NCBI GenBank assembly: GCA_002315495.1
Contig: DCGJ01000150.1
Location: 1-8,718, forward strand
Source of the DNA: Lachnoclostridium sp. UBA1781
Lineage (GTDB): Bacteria > Bacillota > Clostridia > Lachnospirales > Lachnospiraceae
DNA length: 8,718 bases
Direction of reading: 5' to 3'
Positions 1 through 6,952 of the stretch are shown one piece after another; position 1 is the first letter of the stretch, and every line of letters starts with the position of its first letter. A model generated the notes under the pieces. The model searched no databases. It worked only from the letters and a program-made list of their open reading frames with translations, and was not told the origin of the DNA. The position numbers and the translations under genes were made by a program.

Positions 1-1
1 C

Positions 2-421
2 CTTGAGCATATGTTTGATCATACCCGGCCATATCCACAAATCAAGGAGCTCGTTACAGCGTTAAAGGGTGCAGGCTATAAGATGGCTATCGTATCCAAC
101 AAGCTTGATCCGGCGACCAAGAAGATGAATGAACTGTTCTTCTATCCGGATATTCCTGTTGCAATTGGGGCTCCAAGTAACCACAAAAAACCGGATCCGT
201 ACAGTGTATTCACCGCACTTGAAGAACTGGGCTCAGTGAAAGAGCATACCATCTATGTCGGAGACACAGATGTTGATAAGGAAACCGCCGACAACGCAGG
301 GCTTCTCTTTGTCGGGTGCGCCTGGGGGTATCGTGATTATGACTTCTTAAAAAAGCTTGGTGCCAAAATTGTTCTCAAGGAACCGGCGGAATTGCTTACC
401 CGGCTGTTACTTGCCAAATAA
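2..421 (+). CDS. HAD-family phosphatase, phosphoglycolate phosphatase-like (3' part)
   Basis: This is the C-terminal part of a haloacid-dehalogenase superfamily hydrolase. The frame is open from position 2, so the Met at 11 is internal and the true start, with the nucleophile motif DxDxT, lies outside the window. What remains is the typical HAD-IA order: a PYPQIKEL-like segment at the cap/core return, motif II (AIVSN, Ser), motif III (KKPDP, Lys) and motif IV (GDTDVD) with its acidic Mg-binding residues. These proteins dephosphorylate small phosphometabolites such as 2-phosphoglycolate in the cytoplasm. The substrate cannot be told from this fragment. It is transcribed towards the mannan cluster and converges on its terminator, so it is probably not part of that pathway. 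Family assignment is firm; the specific function is not. Confidence 0.85.
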   Translation, partial: LEHMFDHTRPYPQIKELVTALKGAGYKMAIVSNKLDPATKKMNELFFYPDIPVAIGAPSNHKKPDPYSVFTALEELGSVKEHTIYVGDTDVDKETADNAGLLFVGCAWGYRDYDFLKKLGAKIVLKEPAELLTRLLLAK

Positions 422-457
422 ACATAGCGGCGCCCTATAAGCTGTAAACAAGGCAAC

Positions 458-491
458 AAAAAAAACAGCCAGGCTTTCGAGCCTGGCTGTT
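458..491 (-). terminator. Rho-independent terminator of the minus-strand cluster
   Basis: A perfect 11-bp stem pairs 464-474 with 481-491 around the 6-base loop at 475-480. Read on the minus strand it is followed by an unbroken run of eight T (458-465 as A on the plus strand). It sits 17 bp after the manA stop and so ends the mannan transcript. On the plus strand the hairpin is followed only by TAAATTCT, so it would be a weaker terminator for the convergent HAD gene. Confidence 0.88.
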
Positions 492-507
492 AAATTCTAA
501 AAATGTT

Positions 508-1446
508 TTATTGTGGTAAATTGGAAATCATGAATTCCATCTTGCCGTTCAGACAATAATCTTCGAAACCACAAGGAAGAATAAAATGGTCACCCTTTTT
601 CAGAGGTGTACCGCAAATATCACCCTCACCATCAAGGATGCTTACATTCTGGAAGCTCTTATCCTGTGTAAGCTTTACAGTACCATCGACGAAACCATGA
701 TAAACCTCATATTTGTCACACGAAATCAATTTGGTGATGGTTGCATCCCCAATTGTCTCGGTAACCTGGGAATCAAGTGCATCCGGAACGTATGGTGCAG
801 TAATGACATCGATACTCTGCTGCACATGAAGTTCTCTCGGCTTTCCGTTCTGAAGGCGGCCATAATCATACACACGATAGGTAATATCGCTGTTCTGCTG
901 CGTTTCAAGGATCAAGGTCCCACCCTTGATAGCATGAAGCGTGCCCGGATTAATCTGGAAGAAATCTCCCTTTTTAATCGGAATCTCACGATAAAACTCA
1001 TTCCAGCGCTCGTTTAAAATCATATCTTTCACTTCTTCGGATGTCTTCGCATTGTGTCCAACAATAATCGTAGCGTCCGGATCACAATCCAAAATATACC
1101 AGCACTCGGTTTTACCAAAGGAACCATTTTCATGCTCCTTCGCATAGGAATCATCCGGATGTACCTGGATACTCAGGTCGTTCTTTGCGTCAATAATTTT
1201 AATCAAAAGCGGATAACGATCCGAGTCTACATTTCCGAACAACTCTCTATGGTTGTCCCACAACTCGCTCAAAGTCATCCCTGCAAATGCTCCACTCTTC
1301 ACAACACAATCTCCGTTTTTATGAGCGCTGATTGCCCAGCACTCGCCGGTAGTTTCCGTAGGAATGTCATAACCGAATTCACGAAGACGGTTTCCACCCC
1401 AGATCATATTTTTCAAAACCGGTTTCATAAACAAAATCTCTTTCAT
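508..1446 (-). CDS. manA: Mannose-6-phosphate isomerase, class I (short Firmicute type)
   Basis: A cytoplasmic Zn enzyme that interconverts mannose 6-phosphate and fructose 6-phosphate, the step that brings mannan-derived mannose into glycolysis. The 312-residue length matches the short ManA proteins of Firmicutes. Visible cupin metal and active-site motifs (numbered from the chosen start) are QVHPDD (His96), GKTECWYIL (Glu114), GTLHAIKGG (His171) and TYRVYDYGR (Arg191). The frame stays open to an ATG at 1470, but I choose the ATG at 1446 because GGAGG lies 5 bases before it and the protein then begins MKEILFMKP, as in homologues. It is last in the cluster, 120 bp after the mutase gene, and is followed by a strong terminator. 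The gap before it holds two inverted repeats, so its level may be set separately from that of the genes upstream. Confidence 0.95.
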   Translation of the reverse strand: MKEILFMKPVLKNMIWGGNRLREFGYDIPTETTGECWAISAHKNGDCVVKSGAFAGMTLSELWDNHRELFGNVDSDRYPLLIKIIDAKNDLSIQVHPDDSYAKEHENGSFGKTECWYILDCDPDATIIVGHNAKTSEEVKDMILNERWNEFYREIPIKKGDFFQINPGTLHAIKGGTLILETQQNSDITYRVYDYGRLQNGKPRELHVQQSIDVITAPYVPDALDSQVTETIGDATITKLISCDKYEVYHGFVDGTVKLTQDKSFQNVSILDGEGDICGTPLKKGDHFILPCGFEDYCLNGKMEFMISNLPQ

Positions 1447-1451
1447 GGTAT

Positions 1452-1456
1452 CCTCC
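1452..1456 (-). promoter_or_regulatory. Ribosome binding site that sets the manA start
   Basis: GGAGG on the minus strand with a 5-base spacer to the ATG at 1446. It lies inside the longer reading of the frame that starts at 1470, which has no comparable site, so the shorter start is preferred. Confidence 0.8.
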
Positions 1457-1485
1457 ATATTACGCCGCATTTAAATGTACCTTCC

Positions 1486-1508
1486 GTAAATGAATCGGAT
1501 TCATTTAC
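1486..1508 (-). repeat. Perfect inverted repeat upstream of manA
   Basis: Arms of 10 bp (1486-1495 and 1499-1508) flank a 3-base centre. It ends 40 bp before the manA start. There is no T-tract after it on either strand, so it is not a standard terminator. It may be a protein-binding dyad or an mRNA hairpin ahead of manA. The repeat is seen directly; its role is unknown. Confidence 0.6.
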
Positions 1509-1521
1509 CAAAAGGCATAAA

Positions 1522-1553
1522 TTTCGCCTGTAGACAGATGCCCACAGGCGAAA
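1522..1553 (-). terminator. Hairpin after the mutase gene, weak or partial terminator
   Basis: A perfect 10-bp stem (1522-1531 with 1544-1553) and a 12-base loop, starting 14 bp after the mutase stop. On the minus strand it is followed by a short mixed tract (TTTATGCC) rather than a T-run. Partial termination, or protection of the upstream mRNA 3' end, is more likely than full termination, since no convincing promoter is visible between it and manA. Confidence 0.5.
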
Positions 1554-1566
1554 CATAACATTTCAA

Positions 1567-3291
1567 TTAGTTTGCAAGCTCCATGAGTGCTGCGGTCAAA
1601 TCCTTAACCTTAGCATCTGCATCCTCGAAGCTCGTACCCTTAACACCGATATAGAACTTAATCTTCGGCTCAGTACCGGAAGGACGAACGCATACCCATG
1701 CATCGTCATTCAAATCGAAGTAAAGAACGTTGGACTTAATCAGACCGGTCTCAGTTGTAGCGCCGGTAGCAACATCAAGAATCACATTCTTCGCATAGTC
1801 ACGGAACTTTACAACGTTGTATGCGCCGAAAGTCTTCGGTGGGTTGTTACGGATATTTTCCATCATATCCTTAATCTTCTGTGCACCTTCAAAGCCCTTG
1901 AAGGTAAGGGTTTCAATACCCTCACGGAAGAAGCCGTACTTCTTGTAGATGTTCATCATCTGATCCCAGAGCGTAAAGCCCTTGGTCTGATAATATGCAG
2001 CAGCCTCACAAAGAGCCATAACGGCAACGATGGCATCCTTATCTCTTGCATGAGTACCAACAAGGCATCCATAGCTCTCTTCGAAACCGAATTCATAAGT
2101 GCCAACACCGGTGTCCTCAGCGCGCTTAATCAACTCACCGATGAACTTGAAGCCGGTCAAACACTCCTTAAGCTCAACATTGTACTCTTCTGCAATCTTA
2201 TCAGCCATATTGGTGGAAACGATAGTCTTTACGATAAAGCCATCTTTTGCAATGGTACCAAGTTCTTTCTTCTGGCTGAGAAGGTATTCACAAATCAGCA
2301 TACCGGACATGTTACCGGTAAAGGTCATATATTCGCCGGTCTTAGAGTCACGGGAGAACACACCGAGTCTGTCAGCATCCGGATCGGTTGCCAAAACCAA
2401 ATCAGCGCCAACTTCCTTTGCCAACTTAAGAGCCAATTCAAATGCGCTCTTATTCTCCGGGTTCGGACTGGCAACGGTAGAGAAATTACCATCCGGCAAT
2501 TCCTGCTCCGGCACTACGTAAACCTGCTCAAAACCGATTTCCTTCAAGATTCTTCTTGCCGGAATATTCCCGGTTCCGTGAAGTGGGGTGTAAACAACCT
2601 TCATGTTCTTACCAACCTCGCGGCAAAGTTCCGGATGGATAACCTGCTTCTTAAGTTCTGCCATGTAAATATCATCAATATCCTTACCAATGGTAACATA
2701 AAGACCGGCAGCAACTGCCTCATCATGGCTCATAATCTTTACGGTATTCCAGTCAGAAATCGCATTTACCTCATTGATGATATTACTGTCATGAGGAGGG
2801 GTAATCTGTGCACCGTCCTCCCAATAAACCTTATAACCGTTGTACTCAGCCGGATTATGAGATGCGGTGATATTAACACCTGCGATACAGCCAAGCTGAC
2901 GAAGGGCAAAGGAAACCTCAGGGGTTGGACGAAGGGATTCAAAACGATAAGCCTTAATGCCGTTTGCTGCAAGACAAAGAGCTACCTCTTCACTAAACTC
3001 GATGGACATGTTTCTACAGTCATAGCCGATTGCAACGCCCTTATTCTGACCACCGGCCTTAATGATGTAGTTTGCAAGACCCTGCGTAGCCTTACGAACG
3101 GTGTAAAGATTCATACGATTGGTACCTGCACCGATAATACCGCGAAGACCGCCTGTACCGAATTCAAGATCACGATAAAAACGATCCTTGATTTCCTTCT
3201 CATCATCCTTAATTGCAAGAAGCTCCTGCTTGGTAGCTTCATCAAAGTAAGGATCTGCAAGCCAGTACTTGTAAGTTTCCATATAATCCAT
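1567..3291 (-). CDS. pgcA: Phosphoglucomutase/phosphomannomutase (α-D-phosphohexomutase, PgcA type)
   Basis: Moves phosphate between C1 and C6 of hexose phosphates in the cytoplasm. Here it is expected to convert mannose 1-phosphate from the GH130 phosphorylases into mannose 6-phosphate for ManA, and it probably also acts on glucose 1-phosphate. The 574 residues fit the PgcA/YhxB type. Four landmarks appear in order: the phosphoserine loop TASHNPAEYNGYK (Ser144), the Mg loop DPDADRLG (Asp303, Asp305, Asp307), the sugar-binding loop GFEESYG (about 402-408) and the C-terminal phosphate-binding loop RPSGTEPK (about 536-543). The start at 3291 (MDYMETYKYWL) is chosen because GGAGG lies 8 bases before it, and the extra 22 codons of the open frame reaching 3357 do not look like the family. 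It lies 111 bp after the fusion gene. Mannose versus glucose preference cannot be read from the sequence; context favours mannose 1-phosphate. Confidence 0.93.
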   Translation of the reverse strand: MDYMETYKYWLADPYFDEATKQELLAIKDDEKEIKDRFYRDLEFGTGGLRGIIGAGTNRMNLYTVRKATQGLANYIIKAGGQNKGVAIGYDCRNMSIEFSEEVALCLAANGIKAYRFESLRPTPEVSFALRQLGCIAGVNITASHNPAEYNGYKVYWEDGAQITPPHDSNIINEVNAISDWNTVKIMSHDEAVAAGLYVTIGKDIDDIYMAELKKQVIHPELCREVGKNMKVVYTPLHGTGNIPARRILKEIGFEQVYVVPEQELPDGNFSTVASPNPENKSAFELALKLAKEVGADLVLATDPDADRLGVFSRDSKTGEYMTFTGNMSGMLICEYLLSQKKELGTIAKDGFIVKTIVSTNMADKIAEEYNVELKECLTGFKFIGELIKRAEDTGVGTYEFGFEESYGCLVGTHARDKDAIVAVMALCEAAAYYQTKGFTLWDQMMNIYKKYGFFREGIETLTFKGFEGAQKIKDMMENIRNNPPKTFGAYNVVKFRDYAKNVILDVATGATTETGLIKSNVLYFDLNDDAWVCVRPSGTEPKIKFYIGVKGTSFEDADAKVKDLTAALMELAN

Positions 3292-3299
3292 TGGGTATA

Positions 3300-3304
3300 C
3301 CTCC
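3300..3304 (-). promoter_or_regulatory. Ribosome binding site that sets the mutase start
   Basis: GGAGG on the minus strand, 8 bases before the ATG at 3291. It falls inside the longer frame that opens at 3357 and therefore argues for the shorter protein. Confidence 0.75.
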
Positions 3305-3310
3305 ATGAAA

Positions 3311-3323
3311 GCGGATGATCCGC
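3311..3323 (-). repeat. 13-bp palindrome just before the mutase ribosome binding site
   Basis: GCGGATGATCCGC on the plus strand, with 6-bp arms around one central base. In RNA it could form only a small GC-rich stem with a 5-base loop. It sits 6 bp before the GGAGG, so it could be a small operator or could affect translation. Function is not known. Confidence 0.35.
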
Positions 3324-3340
3324 ATTTTATCAAATATTCA

Positions 3341-3363
3341 GGGCAATTAACTAGCAATCGCCC
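3341..3363 (-). terminator. Intergenic hairpin after the fusion gene
   Basis: On the minus strand, GGGCGATT pairs with AATTGCCC (8 pairs, one G-U) around a 7-base loop. It is followed by TGAATATTTG, which is not a proper T-tract. It lies 39 bp after the fusion gene stop and may be a weak terminator or a processing/stability hairpin. Confidence 0.4.
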
Positions 3364-3369
3364 CGAATA

Positions 3370-3398
3370 ACAATACCTTATTTTGTCTGTAAAATCAA
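3370..3398 (-). promoter_or_regulatory. Weak candidate promoter for the mutase gene
   Basis: On the minus strand TTGATT (3398-3393) and TATTGT (3375-3370) are separated by 17 bases. Each matches the σA consensus at only 4 of 6 positions, and the hairpin at 3341-3363 would lie just downstream. In an AT-rich gap such matches arise by chance, so this is only a possibility. Confidence 0.2.
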
Positions 3399-3402
3399 TG
3401 CT

Positions 3403-5742
3403 TTATTGCTGTTTCATCAAATCTTCATTTTTTGAAATCAAACCACATCTCTGCTCTACACAGAGAACGCTGCGGTGTGGATCTTCCGGTGTATTGAAGA
3501 TATAATCCTCGAGCTGCTCAAGGCTTGTTTTCGCAACATGCATACGGGTATCGGACGATGCATAATACAGGTAAATGCTGCCGTCATCATCCAAAATTGC
3601 ACCATTGGTAAAGGTTACGTTGGATACATCGCCCACACGCTCCTCGCGACGCGGTCCCAAAAGCATACCGGATGGCTCGGCAATCACCTTCGTCGGGTCA
3701 TGTAAATCTGTCGCAAATGCATACAGAACGTAACGAAGTCCGGCCGCTGTATTACGAACACCATGAGCAATATGAAGCCAACCTTTGTCAGATTTAATCG
3801 GAACGGCACCGGCACCATTTTTCGCCTCAGTAATCGTGTGATATACACGCTTGGAGGTGATAATTTCCTCATCGATTACCGCATGCTCGATATCATCACA
3901 GAGACCAAAGCCGATGCCACCTCCCGACCCGGTATCAATAAAATCATCCATTGGCCTGGTGTAAAATGCGTACTTACCGTTTACGAACTCCGGATGAAGC
4001 ACCACATTTCTCTGCTGCGGAGAACGAAGCGTTTTCAGGTTTGGAAGCCGTTCCCAAGTCTTAAGGTCCTTGGTACGAACAATACCTGCAGCAGCAACGG
4101 CTGCAGACAAATCATTGGTTGTCGTATCCTTACTCTCGGAACAGAACACGCCGTAGATCCAGCCATCCTCATGCTGTGTAAGTCGCATATCATAGACGTT
4201 TGTTTCCTCAGGACAGGTATCCTCCAAAAGAATCGGATAATCCCAAAAACGGAAGCCCTCCGTCGGACAATCGCTTTCCATCACGGCAAAGAAGCTCTTA
4301 CGGTCATTTCCTTCGGTACGAACAACCATATAATACTTTCCGTTCAGCTTGATTGCACCGGAATTCATCGTAGCATTGATGCCAAGACGCTCCATAAAGT
4401 ATGGATTGGTTTCGTAATTCAGATCATATCTCCAGGTAAGCGGAGCCATCTCTCTCGTTGCCACAGGATTCTGATAACGTGTGAATACACCATTATAATC
4501 ATCGGTTGGACAATTCGGTCTGGAAAGCAATTCCTCCTGCTTTGCGAGCTCCTCATAGTACTTTGGATGAATCAAATCGCGGGTCAAAATTTCAAAGCAC
4601 ATTCTGCCGTTGTGATATGGGCATTTCCATTCCTCTACGATTGGTTTATTACTGTCCGGAACAAAATTCTCGTCCACCTGATAAAACCACTCGGAACCCT
4701 CGCGGGAATCCACCAGCTTCTCCATAATGGTCTGGAAAATGTCTTCCGCAGCCTCAAGGTAATGGGTAGCACCCGGATTCTTCTGATAACCGTTCATAAA
4801 GCCAAGAACAGCTTCCGCCTGAACCCACCATACTCTCCAGGTATTATCCACACCGCGCTCACATTCATTAAGAAGCGAGTGATTGATATACGCTCTCTCG
4901 TAGATATTCTTGGTTAAAGCCTTCGTAATCGGACGGATGCGAGCGGTAAGCTCAGCGTCGCCGAGAATATCGAGCGTACGGTCTACGAGCCAGGAGGTCT
5001 CGATATCATGACCATAAGAATGAAGATCAATAATCGGATTATAATTCATATCAAAGAATACATCGAGACGCTTTAATTCCGGATTGTAGATATCCTTCTC
5101 CAAGGAGCTCAAAATATCATACAGCTTGCCACGAACATGCAAATCACCGGACACACGATAAAGCTCGGTATATGCCTCCAGACAATGAAGAAGGGTATTC
5201 ATGGTTCTGTCGGCCATAACTCCATTTTCCGAAAGCTTTTCATTGCTCTCCGGGCTAAAATCAATCTTGAAGGCCTCGAGATATCCGTCAGCATCACGCA
5301 TCTTGGTTTCAATCAGTTCGAACAGTCCCTTTGCTAACTGAAGTGCCTCCTCGTTTTTCGAAAGCTCATAATAGGAAGACAATGCATAAATCGCAAATGC
5401 CTGGTTGTAGGTATGCTTCTGCGTATCCATCGGAATACCATCGTAGCTAACTGACCAGTATACACCGCCATTCTGAATATCGATGCAAGCCTTTTTCATA
5501 AAATCATAGGCATGATCTGCATATTCTCTGAGGCATTCATCCTTTAAAACCTTGCAGGCATTTGAAAAGAACCACAAAATGCGGCTGTTCAGAATGCATC
5601 CCTTCTCAGCCTTCTTATCCAACTTTAAATCAAATCCATAATACCCGTAATAACCACCATTTTCGTCGTCCTTCAGTCCTTTCCAGAACGGAAGAATCAC
5701 TTTGCGAAGATGCAGCTCCGCTTCTCTCTTTATGGAACCCAT
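3403..5742 (-). CDS. Bifunctional fusion: cellobiose/mannobiose 2-epimerase + GH130 mannosylglucose phosphorylase
   Basis: A 779-residue protein joining two whole enzymes. Residues 1 to about 395 are an N-acylglucosamine/cellobiose 2-epimerase (α/α barrel): ENGGYYGYYG, LNSRILWFFS (Arg54), RTMNTLLHCLEAY (His186), SYGHDIETSW (His245) and KCPYHNGR (His377), matching the known catalytic Arg and His set of these epimerases. Residues from about 396 to 779 are a GH130 of the mannosylglucose phosphorylase type: WRYDLNYETNP, ATMNSGAIK, ETNVYDMRL with Asp518 at the catalytic Asp position, RNVVLHPEF, DTGSGGGIG, HGVRNTAAGLRY and ASSDTRMHVA. Expected reactions: Man-β1,4-Man to Man-β1,4-Glc, then phosphorolysis to mannose 1-phosphate and glucose. 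Start: AGGAGG lies 5 bases before the ATG, 23 bp after the esterase gene. No signal peptide, so cytoplasmic. The two enzymes are normally separate genes, and here they meet with almost no linker. Confidence 0.93.
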   Translation of the reverse strand: MGSIKREAELHLRKVILPFWKGLKDDENGGYYGYYGFDLKLDKKAEKGCILNSRILWFFSNACKVLKDECLREYADHAYDFMKKACIDIQNGGVYWSVSYDGIPMDTQKHTYNQAFAIYALSSYYELSKNEEALQLAKGLFELIETKMRDADGYLEAFKIDFSPESNEKLSENGVMADRTMNTLLHCLEAYTELYRVSGDLHVRGKLYDILSSLEKDIYNPELKRLDVFFDMNYNPIIDLHSYGHDIETSWLVDRTLDILGDAELTARIRPITKALTKNIYERAYINHSLLNECERGVDNTWRVWWVQAEAVLGFMNGYQKNPGATHYLEAAEDIFQTIMEKLVDSREGSEWFYQVDENFVPDSNKPIVEEWKCPYHNGRMCFEILTRDLIHPKYYEELAKQEELLSRPNCPTDDYNGVFTRYQNPVATREMAPLTWRYDLNYETNPYFMERLGINATMNSGAIKLNGKYYMVVRTEGNDRKSFFAVMESDCPTEGFRFWDYPILLEDTCPEETNVYDMRLTQHEDGWIYGVFCSESKDTTTNDLSAAVAAAGIVRTKDLKTWERLPNLKTLRSPQQRNVVLHPEFVNGKYAFYTRPMDDFIDTGSGGGIGFGLCDDIEHAVIDEEIITSKRVYHTITEAKNGAGAVPIKSDKGWLHIAHGVRNTAAGLRYVLYAFATDLHDPTKVIAEPSGMLLGPRREERVGDVSNVTFTNGAILDDDGSIYLYYASSDTRMHVAKTSLEQLEDYIFNTPEDPHRSVLCVEQRCGLISKNEDLMKQQ

Positions 5743-5765
5743 AGTTTCCTCCTAACAACATTCCG

Positions 5766-6878
5766 TTATTTCACTAAAATCAATGATACAAAATAAAAAC
5801 CGGTCGCAGAATTCTCCGGCATCTCGGTTACTTCTATCGTAACCTTGTGATTACCACCGGCTTCCTCTTCATACACATCCTGAAGACATAGCAAATCACC
5901 CCAGGTTTCATCAAAATTGGCATCTAATATTGCGACTTCCTTATCATCCACATATACTTTCGCAATCGGTGCCGGAAGACGCATGGTCTTTCGGTACTGC
6001 ACAGAGATCTTTGATGCATGAACAAGATAAGTAATCGATGCGCCCGTTTCCTTTGCTTCAAATCCATTCTTAAAGATGTCCCGAACTCCGTATTGCGGCT
6101 CTGTATCCGCAACAAATCCTTTACAGCCAATGATCTGGCCGTCTCTTCTTACGCGCAGGGAATTCTGATAACGATTCTTTGTTAATGGGGCAGGAAGTTC
6201 TTTCTCTTCGTACAAGTCTCCATCGGTAAATGCTTTCTCATAAATGATCTGAAGCAGATTCGTGATCAACTCTGCCAGATACTGATGTCCAAGGTCATTT
6301 GGATGAAGCATATCCAAGGAAATATCCGATGCCACAAGATTACCGAGAAGAATCTCCTCGAAAATGCTGTCCTTAACGCTTACGATTGGCAAATCGTAGT
6401 GCATCGCTACAGCATTGTGAACCTCCTGAGCATTTTCACCGGAATCATAGCGGGCGTTATTGGTAATAAACAGCCCCGGCTTCTTCGGTGCCTCTAAAAT
6501 CTTTCTCAAGAGTCCTTCAAAGGTCTCTTGAAAGAACTCATTATTCTCATCATTTACGCTGAATTCGCAGAACACCATGTCCGGCTCATGCGAAAGCACG
6601 TCAGCGTCCACTCTTGCCACTCCAAATTGGGATGTAGTCGCGCCGATTCCCGCATTTACATAGGTGATTTCGCTCTTTGGAAATGCTTCCTTCCACCATT
6701 GATAGGTGCGATATGCGTAACAGTTCTCATGTCTGGTCGTAATACTGTCCTGCGTGATGGAGCCGCCCAAAAAGGCAATCGTAATCGGTTCGCCGGTGGC
6801 TGCCTTCTTCATCACCCCATGAATGCGTGACAGATTACCAAGATTTACAATGCCTCGATCCAATACATTCTGATTCAT
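5766..6878 (-). CDS. SGNH-family acetyl-mannan esterase, CE17-like, with C-terminal CBM35-like domain
   Basis: A 370-residue predicted carbohydrate esterase. The N-terminal SGNH hydrolase domain (about 1-215) shows block I FLGGSIT (nucleophile Ser40), block II NAGIGATTS (oxyanion Gly77), block III FSVND (Asn109) and block V LDMLHPNDLGH (Asp189, His192). Residues of about 225-370 form a β-rich domain in the place where the mannan esterase CE17 of Roseburia intestinalis carries a CBM35-like domain. CE2 esterases have the opposite order (β-sandwich first), so CE17 fits better. The expected role is removing acetyl groups, in CE17 the axial 2-O-acetyls, from imported mannooligosaccharides so that the phosphorylases can act. 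No signal peptide is seen, so it is probably cytoplasmic. GGAGA lies 6 bases before the ATG. It is separated from the preceding GH130 gene by 74 bp containing a hairpin. Family is likely; positional specificity is inferred. Confidence 0.85.
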   Translation of the reverse strand: MNQNVLDRGIVNLGNLSRIHGVMKKAATGEPITIAFLGGSITQDSITTRHENCYAYRTYQWWKEAFPKSEITYVNAGIGATTSQFGVARVDADVLSHEPDMVFCEFSVNDENNEFFQETFEGLLRKILEAPKKPGLFITNNARYDSGENAQEVHNAVAMHYDLPIVSVKDSIFEEILLGNLVASDISLDMLHPNDLGHQYLAELITNLLQIIYEKAFTDGDLYEEKELPAPLTKNRYQNSLRVRRDGQIIGCKGFVADTEPQYGVRDIFKNGFEAKETGASITYLVHASKISVQYRKTMRLPAPIAKVYVDDKEVAILDANFDETWGDLLCLQDVYEEEAGGNHKVTIEVTEMPENSATGFYFVSLILVK

Positions 6879-6910
6879 TGTCTTCTCCGTTTCTATGTTT
6901 CAATTAACGA

Positions 6911-6941
6911 CCGATAACCGGCCAAAGCAGCCGGTTATCGG
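6911..6941 (-). repeat. Strong intercistronic hairpin between the GH130 and esterase genes
   Basis: A perfect 11-bp GC-rich stem (6911-6921 with 6931-6941), extendable by one C-G pair (6922/6930), with a 7-base loop. It begins 11 bp after the GH130 stop. On the minus strand it is followed by TCGTTAATTG, with no T-run, so it is unlikely to be a full terminator. It probably protects the upstream mRNA end or marks a processing site and would favour high expression of the GH130 gene. The esterase ribosome binding site follows about 20 bp later and is not included in the stem. Confidence 0.6.
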
Positions 6942-6952
6942 AGGATGTTTAC

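Noticed and set aside
1446..1470. Longer manA start at 1470
   Set aside because: The eight extra residues (MRRNMEDT) are encoded by the ribosome binding site region of the ATG at 1446, and homologues start at MKEILF-like sequence.
2050..3318. Long open frame (422 codons) on the plus strand opposite the mutase gene
   Set aside because: It mirrors the mutase codons, shows no recognisable domain and has no convincing ribosome binding site. The minus-strand protein has all its catalytic motifs.
4500..4600. Possibility that the fusion is an artefact of a sequencing or assembly error
   Set aside because: The two domains are in the same frame, conserved residues continue on both sides at normal distances, and no stop or independent start remains. 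An error that removed a stop so cleanly is unlikely, though only re-sequencing can exclude it.
3763..4917. Open frame of 384 codons on the plus strand opposite the fusion gene
   Set aside because: It is antisense to conserved epimerase and GH130 motifs, and its translation looks like shadow sequence.
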